Shown: positions 1-13,871, counted from the first letter of the stretch. The stretch is DNA of 64,000 nucleotides from Montifringilla adamsi (GCA_017590115.1 JAGGNK010012448.1:3903739-3967738), one strand, 5' to 3'. The notes: generated by a model from the letters alone, not told the origin. Program-made: numbers and translations.

Positions 1-3000
1 TGTTATACTAACAATAACATATCAATATTAATAAATCAGTAGTTTGTTGAAAGAGAAATATAGTACGTATAATTACACAGATACAAGCTTTTATATATGG
101 ATTTTTTCTACTGTGTATCAGAGTGCTCAGATGAAATATAAATTAGTAGTTGCAAATTTTTTTGTTAAAATACCTATGCTGACTTAAATTATAGATTAAG
201 CAATACAAGAATATCTAATAGCATTGTATGGATATATATACCTATGAATCAGAAATAAAGAATTGCAACCCACCACTGGACATATTTCCTTTCAGCTCCA
301 GATTGCAGGGGTTTTTATTCCCTGGGTGCATGGAAACACTTCATTGGTTTAGATCACTTCTTTTTATAGTTAGAAATATTTTGTTTTATTTTGCATTCCC
401 TGTCTGTCCTTCCAAAACCTGAAACAGAGTCCATCTTGTGTCTCATGGTATTATTCCCCATCTCCACGTATTAAAATCCTGGCTTTGTTGATACTAGCAG
501 TATTGTTCCTGAAAGGAAGCAGAAGGAACACTTTAAATTTCTTTCTAATTTATGTCTGTACTATTATGTAAAATCAAATCCGCAGACAGTCCATCTTATA
601 TGTCAGAAAGTCAAAAGCTACGGGGCAGAAGGAAATTGACTGTGAAACCACCCTGAGCAGGTTAACAACCTGACTCACTTCAGTGAAGGAAGGGGTCAGA
701 ACTGCTGGTGGACGTGGAGTCCTCTCGCCTGCCTGGTGCATTGTGCCCACATGCCACTCCACATCTGTGTCAGATGGGCCAGTTTGTACTGCCACTAAGT
801 AAACCTGGCTGATTTTTGCAGATATCCTGATCGTTGTCCAGCAGGCACCAAATACAAGATTAAAGGGGTTGAGCTGTGGCTTCTTAATTGCCCCCCACCT
901 GAAAGCAGCTCTGTGAGTGCTCCTAGACCTTTTCGGAGTCAAAGAAGTTGGATTGAACAAACCTTTCATACTTGTTGAAAATAGGTTTCTTGACTTCTGA
1001 TAGGTTTGGAGATTTATCAGATGTTTACCACATTATCAGTTTAAGTGTAAGAAGTGATCCTCAATTTCCTACTAGTGGCACTAGTGGGAATAACTGACAG
1101 GCCAGATTGTGTTGGCTGTGCAGCCAAATTTATTTATTTCTAGGAACAAGAGGGGTGTCCCTGTATTGCCGGCACAGATGAAGCCAACTGAGCAAACATC
1201 AGGAAATCAGCAGTTTTAACTTCTCATTTGCTGTCCCTTTCCTCCAGCAACCCCTCTGGCACCCTGTTCCTATTGCAGAATGCAGCTACCATGCAGACAG
1301 CTATCTCCTATGCTCAGGAGAAGACCAGAGAATGGCACTGTGGAGTTAAAATATTAGCTGTTCCTGTTTGCACTGTCATGATTTACAGTTCTGTACTCTT
1401 TGCTTGACAAAAGGCCAACCACTACAAAATACAAATTGTCCTCCCAAAAAAATTACTTTGCAAAGGTATTGAAGTCTCTTCAAAAATTGTATGTTTGGTT
1501 CTTACACATATTTTTCCTAGAAACAGTCACCCATTTCAGAATGGTCACTTACTGCTCACACAGTGGGAATTCTGAAAGCAGTCTTAGTGATTCTGGTTTG
1601 TCCATTCCGCCCAAGCATTAGAATTGACTGGGCTGTGCTCTCCCCTGCTAAATTTGAGAATCTGAAAGGAACTGCAGCCTAAGCTTGCCATTATTTTTTT
1701 TATTTTCCTTGTTTTCCTGCATTTGAGATAACCCTCTTAAATGTAGCTTTGTGGAAATAGGGCAGAACCTCTCTCAAGACTTTTGGTAGATGGTGCAGAC
1801 TGCTGTAGGTTTTTTGATGTATCTGTGCCAGTTGATCCTGCAGCAATTATTATTTTTAAAGAAAAACACACATGACTGATTTTTCAAGTACACTTGCCAT
1901 CTCCTTTTTTTTTTTTTTTTTTCCATTTTGAAAAATCCAGTGTCTTGGTCTTTTATATAAAACAGGAATCAAAGGCAAATTTGCTTTTTTTTTTCTTTTT
2001 AATGAAATGAATACTATTATTATTAGAAAAAAAAATCAGTTTTGTTTGTTAGTATGTGCATATATGTTAGCATTGTTAGCAAGGTCTTTGTTGGCTTGAA
2101 AGGGTGAAGGTTTTGGTCTTGAGACCAGAATTATGTTAGGTGTGAAAATGCACTTTACCATGTTACCACTACAGTACATCATATTTGGATTGTAAAGGCA
2201 GAAGAAATGTAATTTCAAGCCAATATAATATATTATGAATAAGTAGTTTGAATGCAGCACAGCAGTTTCTGAATGATGCTTAAATACTTTGAGGGCAATA
2301 CCAATATACATGTGCCTGTCCTAACGCTACAGTAGTGACCTATGAGCAGTCTTAGGAGTAAATACTGACTCCAAAGAATAAAGTTTCTGTTGTATTTGAG
2401 TTGACCAGCTGTGACCTCTGTTGGGGGCTGCTGCAGAAAAAAAAAAAAAAGGTGAAGTGTTTCTCACACTGTATCTGCTCAATCAGAAAAACTGATAGAC
2501 TAAGCATTTCAAGCCACACCGTTCAAAGGAATTAAATTTGTTCCTTTATTTCACTTCTCGGTATTGTCTCTTTAGATGTTTATAAGTCCAAACTCACTGC
2601 TAAAATATAAGCAGTTAAAAGAAAATTCAAACCTGCCATGTCAAAACTTTATCTTCCTATCTCTATTATGTATTTCAGTAGGCAGCAAGCAAAGCAGCCT
2701 TTAGCAATGGTAGGAAAATAATCCACAGGGTACTTCCCGTGCTGCTCCCTGAGGCCTGGTATGTAAAGCAGACTCTATCCATGAGGGAGTGACTGAGAAA
2801 ATGAAGTGCTGGCTTTCTAGCACAGACCTGTGTTAAGCCATCAAGACCATAAAACTTATCTCTGTCTTCATCCCTTTGAAGTATGAATAACGTTGTCTTA
2901 AACAGTCAGCCGAAAGAACACACAGAATATTAATGTGAAATTTGGCCTTTATTACGTAAAATGTAAGACTAAAGAACACAGCTAAAATTATCAGTCAGAG

Positions 3001-4224
3001 AAAGGAAAACTAGGGGAAGGAAGGACAAGTCAGGGAAATGACTGGGGGAGGGTAGGGTTACAGGCATCTTTCTGCTTGAGGCTCCAGTCTCCTTCCAAAT
3101 TCTGATTCTCCTTGGGGAGAGCTTCTGAAGCATAGCAGGCCTGTTTGTGTGGAGCCATTGCTTAAAAGAAGCACAAGTGAGCTCTGTTCCTAATGTTATT
3201 TTCCCCCTAATTTAAAGAAATTATGGAATACCTGGAGATAAGTGGCTTAATCTGGTGTACACTCAGTTTAGAATAAAACCCACTCAGCCAGTGTGGAGAC
3301 AGCACAGGGGAGCAAGCTGAAGAAATGGGAATGTTGCACAAATTTAGAAAATGAAATTTTGCACATTTCTTACTGACTTGCACAGAATAAGCATGAGTCA
3401 AAAGACGTCATAAGTGTGAATTAGGAAACAAATTAAAAATAGAAAGGAAAGAGCAAGATGCAGTAGGGAGGCATATGGAACATGGTGTTTCATAGTGGAA
3501 AATAGCTGCAGGAGAGAAATGACAGAATAGAAGATGAAGTATGCCAAAGAGGAAAAATGGAGACCAGAAATGCAATGTAAAATAATTTTAAAAAAGAAAG
3601 TTTATCGCCTCAGGGGAGAATTCTTGTATTTCTTGATGGATCAATAGCAGTGGTCAGACAAGAAGCTGCCATCTCCTGAAGGTGTCACAGTGGTATATGA
3701 TGGCATAGATTTATAGAGCAATAAAAACCTCAAGTTATCTGCTGGCTCACTTCCTACTGCATCACCACTGGAACAGGAAAGAAAATCAATATGGTGAAAT
3801 AAGTGACTTGAACACAGCAGATTTTGGGATCAAGCAGCAAAATTAGTGAGACCTTGCTGATGCACTAAAGTTCGTCTGGTACTCTTTAAGTAGAAGAGTT
3901 GGCTTTGGTGGAGTTCTGTGACTGATACGATCATACTTACTAAACAGATGATCCCAGAACACGGTCCACCAATAAGGTTACACTATCCAGGTGGTCACTG
4001 TACTCCCAGTAGGAAAGATTCATAGGTACTGGCTGCTGCTGTTTTCTGTGGAATCAATTTTCTTTGAAAAAATTTCCTTTAAAACAGAATTTTGTTTAGT
4101 TTTCAGTAATTGGAGATTGGGAATCTCTATTCTGTCTGGTAGGCTGTGACACACAGTAACGGTGAGAAGTGTCTCTCGTTGACAGCTCTCATTAGATGGA
4201 GAGAAAATCCATGAACACACCCCT
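1..4224. other. intergenic or possible distal 3' UTR; no gene recognised
   Basis: AT-rich. A canonical AATAAA at 2377-2382 on the plus strand is followed by GT-rich sequence, which could close a 3' UTR entering from the left. PRUNE2 is the neighbour expected there, convergent with GCNT1. A 131-codon minus-strand open frame at 574-969 has no recognisable homology and overlaps partly open frames on the other strand. T17-18 and A14 runs lie at 1905-1922 and 2437-2451. Confidence 0.4.
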
Positions 4225-4735
4225 TCCTTCTTTTTCTCCCCAGCTCTGTATGCTGAGCATGTTGGCTTATGGTCATGTTGTGGCATCCCTTTGATCAGTT
4301 TGGTTCAGCAGTTCTGACTGAGTCCCCTCCTGACTCCTGGAGCACTCCCAGCTGCTGGTGATGGGGGTGGAGGGGCAGAAAGTGGCTTGACTCTGTGTAA
4401 GCCTGTTTAGCATTGATTTAAAAAAATTACTGAGAGGTTGGTGAGGCACTGGAACAGATTGCCCAGAGAAGTTGTGGATGCCCCACCTCTGGTTAAGGCC
4501 AGATTGGATGGGCCTTAACCCACACACATGCTCACACCTGGTCTAGTGGAAGCTGTGCCTGTCCATGGCAGGTGGCTTGGAACTAGATGATCTTTATATT
4601 CCCTTCCAACTCAGACCATTCTATGGTTCTTTGATTTGTTTGCTATCAACATCATTTTGGCCACAAATCCAAAACAGAACCATACAAACTACTATGAAGA
4701 AAATGAACTTTTATCCCAGTCAAAACTAATAACAC
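4225..4735 (-). mobile_element. ERVL-type LTR fragment split by a CR1 insertion
   Basis: About 4225-4420 and 4640-4735 match successive parts of the LTR at 13282-13866 (shared blocks near CCCTTTGATCAGTTTGG, GTGTAAGCCTG and CACAAATCCAAAACA). The intervening piece is a CR1 tail. Orientation is taken from the family, whose promoter signals read on the minus strand. The outer end is not resolved. Confidence 0.7.
4421..4638 (+). mobile_element. CR1 LINE 3' end, nested in an LTR
   Basis: Typical CR1 3' features on the plus strand: GGCACTGGAACAGATTGCCC, AGATTGGATGGG, CTTCCAACTCAGACC and the terminal ATTCTATGGTTCT repeat. 5'-truncated, as most CR1 copies are. Confidence 0.85.
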
Positions 4736-5388
4736 CTCCCAAAACCAATAACACCAGCTCAAAACCAAGCTGCTGTTAATAAACATAATTTTGGCCTGCT
4801 AAATCTGAATTCAGGCATCTTAAAATGTTGTGCCTTAAACAGAGCAGTGATCTGCAAGACACTGGTCTAGATGCTGTTGGTGTTCTGACATTTTCAGTTC
4901 ATGGGAGGCTTGTCAGTCGGGTTCAGTACCTGCTGTGGATCCCTTTCTCAATTGCCAGAGTATGAAGGGAGTAAAAATGCATAAGGCTAGTGATGTGAAC
5001 CCAAAGAAACCATGTTGTCACCAATTTTGTTAACTTACTTGCCCGATCTAGCAGGTCCTAGGGGGTGAGTGGTGTTGGGGGTGGTGGGGGGAAAAGCGCT
5101 CTGTTGTGCCAAATCAGACAGGGATAAAGTGAGGTAAAGGGGTAAAGTCCCCTCAGAATTACTCATCCGAGGCTGCCTAGACACCCTTCTCATTTTCAAC
5201 TGTGATTTCAGCTCCTGCACTTTTTGCAAAGCTGGTTCTCTATTTTCCTCTCATGTAAGCAGGAACAGCCTAGGAAAAAGGTGGGCTTTTTTTTGTGAAT
5301 GCTGAATAGAACCCAGAATAGACAGTCTTTTCATCCCTGATAGCTTACTCTGGATTTTTTCCTCTCTGGTTTGCTTAGCCTGGTACGT

Positions 5389-5509
5389 TGTTGTTATTAT
5401 TATCATCATTATAATCATTATTACTACTACTACTACTGCTGCTACTACTACTAATAATATACTACTAAAAATACTACTACTAATACTATTAATAATAATA
5501 ATAATAATC
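5389..5509 (+). repeat. compound trinucleotide repeat (ATT/ACT/ATC/GCT)
   Basis: Imperfect TTA/TCA/TAC/TGC triplets over 120 bp, ending in a clean AAT run. Microsatellite with internal unit switches. Confidence 0.9.
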
Positions 5510-8500
5510 CATATTAGGTGTTTTTACTTGCCTGTTGCCATTCACCAGCACTTCTTCCATTTATAATCTTCCTAACTTTATGCCAGTTTCAAATAAATAA
5601 TTACTATTGATGAATGGCTTAGTTTTTCCATGTTTCTGATTCAAACAGCACTTTTTAAAAGTACTTTCTCTTGAAGTAGGAATGCAGTGCAGTGGGAATC
5701 TTGAGGAAGGACAAGAAGGTTTCTCAGAATCCTTAGTGACCTGAAGCTCAGAGATTGTGAAACAGAGTGGTGACAGCTCACCTAGGTAGACAGGTGTGAT
5801 ATGATGTGTTACAGTAGACGCCTATTAATAGATATATATATGCATATGTATAGCTGCATAAATTTATGAACAAAGCCAGAGTTGAGAAAGATTATATTGC
5901 ATTCACGCTTTTATGTTGCTTTCAAGCTTTGGAAGATCTACATCTGTTGCTCTGCTGCCTAATGGTGTGCTGCATGTTAGGTTAGATGTCCCAGGAACAC
6001 AGCCATTTTTATGCCCAAGAGAATAAATCTATGAATTTCTTCAGGTGCACTGCAAAAATGCATAGCCTGTGGTTCTTTAGTTTTAACTTTATTTCAGTGA
6101 TAATTCACCACCTGGTAACGCAACATCTCAGTGCTATTTGCTTTGGGTTTTTTTTTCATTCTTAGTGTGAATTGTAGAAAGGTTTTGTAAATTCAGGGGG
6201 AGGAAAAACCTTTGGAGGGTCTGCCTGTTTTGGTTTCTTTCACTTCCGTACATCCAGATCTGAAGTCCATGAGGTGCCCATATGGTTCTAGCACCTCCTC
6301 TTTTCCCATGGGAGGAGAAGCATGGAGGCCACGTAGTTTCTGCAAGTGCTCAGAGCTTGCCCCATGGTAGGTGTCCTCCTCTCCTGGAGGCCATGAGGAA
6401 CCTACCCCATATACTGGTACCTGGTTTAACCAGCTTGATTTGTCATTCCACTAATCCTCATGGCGTGCATGGAGGAGCAGATGTGTGACAGCCTTTCAGA
6501 GTTACTGGTGAAGACTAATAGAGATGTGCAAGAGCTACACACCTAAGCAGCACAGAATCTGAAGAATACGAAAGCTAAAATTTAAGGCATAATTTGTGAG
6601 AGAAAATCTTGAGTTGTGTTGTGCTGCTTTAACCTAGGATTTTGTTTTTGTGAATTACTGAGCTTGCTGGGTGCCTGGACATTCTGTCTTCATTAAAGAA
6701 ACACAAATAAGGAAGTCAACACAAGTATCCCTAACAACACCTGATAGAAAAAAAAAAGAGGAGAAGAGAGCAAACAAATCTAATTCCTTCATAAAAAAAA
6801 GGGGCAAACCTAAAAACATTTTAATGTATTTAGAAAACTCCAGATTATTTCCACATCAATATTGATATGAATATTGACATGAATAACTTGGAAATTCTGT
6901 GGGTCTCCAGTGGATTTTTTTAATATTTAGTAAGCTCTATCGAGGAAGTTGAACAAACTTTGACTGCGCATCGTTTTTGAACATGCAGGTTTTACAGGGT
7001 GCCTGTTCAATGTCTCTGCTTGGGGAGCACAAGTTTTCTGTGTGCACAGTCACCAGCAGACAGATTCATCAGAGAGACATTTCTGTCAGCTGTTCCAAGA
7101 TCACTCAAGAGTTAGAAACTGGGTGCAGATGGGAAATCAAAAATAAAAATTAGTCATTTGGGGATCCAGGTTGAGAAGCTGAGATTTTTCTGAGTATATT
7201 AACAAGAAAAGTGAAAACCTGACCGTGTCTGTTTTTTGGTAGCTTCTTCCTGTAGAGCCAGATCACGATTTAAAAGTAAATACATGTATAAAGGAATGTT
7301 TTTTTCCCTGTTCCTAAGAATTCTCCCTCAAGACCATGCAGTGGCTCAGAAAGACAGAAGCCTAATTTACTCAGTTCACAGCTTATGGCAGCAAATGCCT
7401 TTCCCTCACTATTGGTTCACATACACCAGGCTTGGGCAATTCCTGCTTCCCAAGAGAGCCTGCAGACAGGCTGTTGTTTAGAGTGAGCATTTTATCTGAG
7501 CAGCTCTTTACCAGCTGCCAGGTTCACTCCTGCCTGTGGCCGTACGCTGTCCTGCTTCTGCTGTCCCACAGCACACCCTTCCCCCTCGAGCTCTCTGGCC
7601 TTCTGGATCAGCTTCTTCCTGTTCTTGCGTTTCTGAGACTGTGTGCAATAGGTTGTAACTATTTGCATAAGCAAAATAACAGCCTAGGGCCAGTACACTT
7701 ACGCACCTACATTCTCTGGCTGTTCTATTAACAATGCGATAGTCTATCCTAACTGCAGTGAAACATGGGAAAGACTGTTCTACCTATTACTGCAATGCTC
7801 CTTGAGGAGAAAACTGCTACTCGATAGAAACTAGTTTTGAACTGGTCTGGATGATACAAATAGTCTGCTACCTAGTAAAAATACTATTGCAAGACTTCTG
7901 TATGAGGCTTTCTTATACACCTTCATTTGGGACATTACCCAGTATCTATAAAATGGGATTTAGCTCAGGAAATAGTTTTTATAAAAGTAACCGAACTCCT
8001 GTAAGTTTGAAGTTTTGCTGAACTATATTTCTGCCTGGGACAAGCAGGTCATTATGAGGTGGGGAAATTGCAATAAGTAACAAATATGTGGTAGCTGCTG
8101 GCAACAGTGTTGAATTCAAACTGTTTGGCTCAATTTCTACAGGTATATAAATCCCCCAGGAAAAGTCTGGTTGCAGGTTTTTCTGCCCTTCCCCAGTGAG
8201 ACTTTTTCAGTTTCAGAAGTCTCACATCTTGATACTGGCTACATAGTTTTCCAGTTATTCTGTGTATTACCTTCACTTTTACTTCCTTACCCTTTCTATT
8301 AAATGTCCTTTTAATGTTTATTATTTTACTTCTGTTCTGGGGAGAGGAGCGTTTGTGGAAGTAGATCCCCAAACCCAGTATTCAGCCTGTGAAGGCCTCA
8401 GTGTTTGATAAGCATTAGGTGTATTATTCTTAAAATATCTTTGTGTGATAAGTAGATGTGTAGCTATTCTAGTGGCATAACAAATGGGATAGCACAGCTT

Positions 8501-11500
8501 TAGACAAAACATTAAAAATGTGACTCTGTGAAACTCTTACAAGATTTCCCCTTGCCTTGGTCTCAGACTCAGGAGAATGGATTCCTCTTTTCCTTAAGGT
8601 AGCATTTTAACAATGTGGGACACAAAGTTCAGGAAGGAATAAGGAATAAGAAAAGCTTGTAATTTTTGTCACCAGTATGCTTTACTGTATTTATAAGCTG
8701 CTGTACCGCCTTTGATGATCACCAGCATACCACCATGTTCCATTGCTTACACTTCCAATGAGCAAAGGTGAATTACAAATGAGCAAAGTGGTAACACAAC
8801 ACTGTGCTTAGCACCAGGTTAAATGTAGTCTGGACAAAACAAACCACAGTGTATTTCAAAGTACCTACTAATCTGAAGACTTTGACATTTTTTAAGAAGA
8901 GATTTCTTAACTGGAACAGTGAACTCAGACTCCTTTAGCTCAAAGGTGAATCATATTGTTATTTTTATGTGTTCATCTAGTCCTACTGCAGTCCCCTAAC
9001 AATTTAGTCATTCTTTTTATTAATAATCCTCTATTTCAAAGACAGAAGGAGCCATCTATTATTACTGTTAGTAGAAAAGCTAGCATGCCCTAAAGTTTTT
9101 TGCTAGCATTTCTACTACTGGTAGGTGGGGAGTACCTGATAAATAGTACAAGTTAGTATGTGTATACTCATCTTGACAAAAACTTTTCAGAATGAGTCAA
9201 TGCAGCTGTGTGCAGCTGAAAACAACCTTCTAACCTCTCCCATTTCCTAAAATGTGAACACTTATATTGGTGACCAGAAGCTCTTTCTATGAATGCTAGG
9301 AGGAAGCTTAGCTTCATGTAGTAAGTTTACTACATCTGGAGTTCTGCTTCTTTCTTTTTTTGTGACTTTGACCAAATAACAAACTTAATTTAATTTGTAG
9401 CCACACTGGTCATAACTTCAATAGTGATGGAGTGGTCAGCTAACGTCTTTTGAAAGTTAAATGTCTCTGCATGGATTTTAGTTTATAATTTTTTAAAAGT
9501 TGCATGTACTTTTGTTCTTGGCTGTAAATGGGGCAACATCAGTAGTGTGAAAACAGAATTACATAATCCAGTCTGGGGTTTCGACATTCATAGATGATTT
9601 CTTTTCTAAGTACTAACCAGTTAAGATGGGAAATGTAGAGAAGATGCTACATGTTGGCAGAGTACTGATGTCCTTGCATTGTGATGTACTATAAATTTGT
9701 TTTTAACAGTCAGCTATATTTTAGAAAGTGAGTGCATTGTCTTGGAGGTTGTGGCAGGAGGGTGAGCCCACTGACTGCTGCTGCTCACTAGCACAAAGGC
9801 AACCTCAGCTGGCTTACTTATCTCAGTACCTGCCTCCAGTGCATACGTTTTTTCCACATGTTAGTTGGCTTCTCTTCAGAGACTTCCTGTCTTCTGTTTG
9901 CTGTTCTGTTCATCAAATGTGGAAAGTAGTTCTTCAAGCTGGCAGATACAATTACCTTTTAAATCCTTTTTCATTCATTTGGTGCTCTCACCAAATCAAT
10001 ATACAGTATTAATCACACACTAGCTAAAGCTTTTACTTCAGAACAGTAGTAACTACTACTAAATGAGAGCGTTCAGTTCTGTTGAGAGTGCCTGATACTA
10101 ATTTGGCTGGGTATCAGTTTCACCCACTGCAGTCTCAAGCTGAGAATAAAAGCCTCTTTCACTCAGATGATCTTATTTATTAGCCTCTTAAAAGTTTCCA
10201 TGGGCATGTGCTCAGGACTTTTCAACAGAACTGTTATTTTTCTCCAGTTTTACTCTTGTTCACATTCATTTAGACAGGAGGAAAGTCTGTGTCATTTTAG
10301 TCAGGCCTGTATAATTGCTTTGCTTTGAATCCTCATTTCCAGATTGAAGTGAACAGAAGTGACTTTAGGATCATGTCATAGTTAGTTGAGACGCCCTTTA
10401 CATCAGTGTATTCCCTTTGGATGGATGAAGTGAGCTGTCTGGGCTAGAGTCTCAGACTTGGGAGAGCCAAGGTATTTACAAATGTTAAGCATATTTAAAA
10501 GGAGAGTTGCAAAAACTGATCTATTCCATGTAAACAGACAAAACATAATGAGAATTCACTCAATGTGATAAGCATTTCCTGAGGATTGCCCATGCTAATT
10601 CAGGCAGCTTGCTTTTAAGTCAGTGGGGATCCTGTGGGGATTTGACATGGAGAACTTGTATTCCAAAACCAAAACCAGAGCAGAAAGTTGGGTGTTATTT
10701 CTTGCTTCCAAATAGTACTGGCTATTAGACTGGCTCTCCTGTTTCCTTGAAGGGTTCACAATCACAGCATATGGCAGGTGTTTGTGATGCTGTGCCCTGG
10801 ACAGCCTAGCACGACAGGGCGCTGTGTGTAAGTACAGACGGGTGAGATGCCAAAATGATTAAAAAGGATACAATTGCTACCCATCTTTGCCATGACTAAT
10901 CCCTTACAGGGGAAATAGTGCATAATAAACATGTATTTTTCCTCCAGACAGTTACAGTTCATTGAGAGTAGACCTGACAAAATAATGGGCAACCTATGGC
11001 TTAAACATTGAATCTAGGTATCCAGGAAAGCTTCTGCAGAAACACAGGTCAATTTTTTTAAAAATCTAGGAAAGGAAAAGTTTCACATTTAGGCACAAAA
11101 ACTTCAGAAAGCCCAGTGTGTCAGTGAGAAAATGAGAACTGGGACGGTTCATGACACATTCCCATTCTTGAAAGGCACCATGACTGCCTCTTGTTTACTA
11201 AAGTTGTGACAGAAATAGTTATCATTTGCTATAAACAAGTGTATTTAAAACCACTACTGTACTGTAGTATGTTGTGCACAAATAATTTTAAAGCCCATTT
11301 GCAGCTTGCTGGATTCTAAGTTTAATTAAATAGCATTTTATTTTACATTTAGGTTCAGTTTCATTCCTCTCTGGGCACCTCTGCTGCTGCTCCAGTCTTC
11401 AGCTCTGCTGTTGTCCATAATTTCCTTCTTGTTGCTGGCATCACCAGTGCTACTGCCCTCATCTGGTGTTGTGTTGCTGCCCCTGCTGAGAATGGAGTGG

Positions 11501-11635
11501 GAAGAGATGTGGCAATGGCAGCAGCTGTGGAGGCAGTGGCAGCAGAAGTGCCGGGATGAGCCTCAGAGCAAGCAGGTTTGTGCCATGGCCCTGCAGCTTT
11601 CTGGGCAGCTGGAGAGCCTTAGATAATCAGGGGTC

Positions 11636-11700
11636 ATTTCACAGATCACAGAATCCTTTCACTTGGAAAAGACTTCCAAGATTATCACCAGTTTGAAGGT
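11636..11700 (-). mobile_element. short CR1 3' fragment
   Basis: CACAGAATCC...GACTTCCAAGATTATC is the reverse complement of a CR1 tail. The body to the right is too diverged to follow. Confidence 0.5.
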
Positions 11701-12889
11701 TTTGTGGCTGAAGTGCTACTACTGATTGAACATTTGCGGTGGGAGTTGTTTTCGTTTTTGTGTACAGAAAGGAACTATCTTGTAATGAGGACAATAAAGT
11801 GACTTACAGTGGCTTAACATTTAACACCTGGCTAAATCTAAATATTCTATTGTTTTTTCTGCAGTCAGCATGTTTAGCAGCATTCAGAAATGCTGACTGA
11901 AGCCAGTGAAGTTTCTAAAGAGTGAAATGATCTATTACAGACGGCTAGCACTGAGATTGATTTTATAATTAAAATAAATTCATTGTTCATAGAAATACAT
12001 ATCTGAAAAAAATTATCCTAGAAAGACAGAGTGCTCTGTAAAAATTAGATCAATGAAATATTTAAGAAGGTATACACATTTCTGTGTAAGCATTTGTAAG
12101 TATTTCCCCACAGCCTAAAAAGAGAAATATAAATGTTGGTTAATAAATGTAAAAAGCTACTACATCCCTTTTAAAGCTAAAAGGATGTTAAAGAAAATAG
12201 AGTGACCCTTCCGGCACTTGTGGAACATCTGTGGATCTGGAATTTCCTGATAGCTCTTGGTTTGTAACTTACCAAACAGGTTTTCTTTCTTTTTCATAAC
12301 CCTGTATGTCATGAAAATTAGTCTAAACTTTAAAAATTTTTAATATAGTTTTTTTTTTTCTGACCTCTACTCTCCTATGAGCCTAAAACAAACATCCCTT
12401 ATGGTTTGTGGACTGAACTAATAACCAAATGTTCAGCCAAGAAAAACAATTTTTTCTCATCTTTCATTAACAAGGTTAAATGCAGGACAGGTCCTTTTCT
12501 GCATATGGGGAAATCAGCACTGTAGTTGTACATCAGGAAGTACAACAGGAAGTACTGCTACAGAGGTAGGTTTTATTTACGATGAAACCACAATGAAAAC
12601 CACAACGAAAAGAAAATAGCATGGGATTGATATCAGTAGAGACAGATCTGGGATAAATCTTTTAAAGTGCTATATAAAAGTCAGATGCTGCATGGAAAAC
12701 TTGATGGGAAGTGAACATTTTGCAATACAAAGCTCTTTTGATCACTGCTTTATCAAGACCTTTTTCATATGATAAAGAAATTGTCCTGATCTACTGATGA
12801 TGATATTCCTGATGCAAAGTCATGGAAAAACTAAAAACAAAGCCAGAATTATTTAGCTCAGATTTGGCTCAGTTCACAAATGTCCACAT

Positions 12890-13152
12890 ATAGAATCACA
12901 TAATGGTTTGGGTTATAAGGGACCTTAAATACCATCTACTTCCTACCCACAGGGACACTAGACCAGGTTGCTCAGTGTATCTAACCTGGCCTTGAACACT
13001 TTCAGGGGTGGGGCATCCACAACTTCTCAGGGTGACTTGTTCCTGTGCTTCACCACCCTCATAGTGATGAATTTTTTCTGAGTACCTGAACTGTATTGGC
13101 TCTCTTTCAGTTTAAAGCCATTACTTCTTACCCTACCAGTACATGACCTTTT
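12890..13152 (-). mobile_element. CR1 LINE 3' fragment
   Basis: Reverse-complement CR1: AGAATCACATAATGGTTTGG at the left (3') end, then GACCAGGTTGCTCAG, AACCTGGCCTTGAACA, GGGGCATCCACAACTTCTC and TTCACCACCCTCATAGTGA. Diverged, with no coding capacity. Confidence 0.88.
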
Positions 13153-13281
13153 TTCATGGTTGCCCTTGAATTTTTTTTTAATGTACTTAATTCTTTAATA
13201 TTAGTACTTATTTTCTGCCATGTTAAGTTCTGTCTTCTCTTGGGTCTTTTTTTTGTCTTTTTCTTTTGCTGTGTGAGTAAT

Positions 13282-13866
13282 TGTCATGGTTTAACCCCAG
13301 TCAACAGCCAAGCTCCACACAGCCAGTCGCTCATTCCCCCACCAGCAGGACTGGGGAGAGAATCAAAAGAGTAAAAGCTAGAGAACTCATGTGTTGAGAT
13401 AAAAACAGTTTAACAGGGAAAGCAAAAGTCACACAGACAGGTAAAGCAAAATAATTCATTCAGCCCTACCCATGGGCAGACAAGTATTCAGCCATCCCTG
13501 GGAGAGTAGGGCCCCATCACATGTGACTTGGGAGGACAAATGCCATCAGTCCCAATATACCCCCGTTCCACCTTCCCTCCCCCACTTTATATCCTGAACA
13601 TGATGCTATATCATCTGAAATATCCCTTTGGTCAGTTTGGGTCGCCTGTCCTGGCTGTGTCCCCTCCCAGCCTGCCAGGCACCCCCAGCTTCCTCACCAG
13701 CAGGGAGCACAAAAAGCAGAAAAGGCCTTGGCTGTGGGTAAGCCCTGCTCAGCAATGACAGTAACATCTCTGTATTATCAACCCCATATTCAGCACAAAT
13801 CAAAAACACAGCCCCATATCAGCCACTGGAAAGAAAATTAACTCTACCCCAACCAAAACCAGCACA
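13282..13866 (-). mobile_element. solo LTR, ERVL-type, with 5-bp target-site duplication
   Basis: 585 bp, bounded on the plus strand by TG (TGTCATGGTTTAACC) and CA (ACCAGCACA). It is flanked by GTAAT at 13277-13281 and 13867-13871. A five-base duplication is usual for class III (ERVL) insertions. On the minus strand a TATAAA lies at 13591-13586. No internal retroviral sequence is next to it, so it is a recombined solo LTR. The family assignment rests on recognition, not a search. Confidence 0.85.
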
Positions 13867-13871
13867 GTAAT

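Larger units (their letters stand above)
4740..12889. other. intergenic; no gene recognised
   Basis: AT-rich and unique-looking, apart from the trinucleotide repeat at 5389 and the CR1 scrap at 11636. A GC-richer patch at 11370-11625 carries CTG/CAG-biased sequence and a 71-codon frame that I cannot assign. No splice-framed coding block was seen on either strand. Confidence 0.4.
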
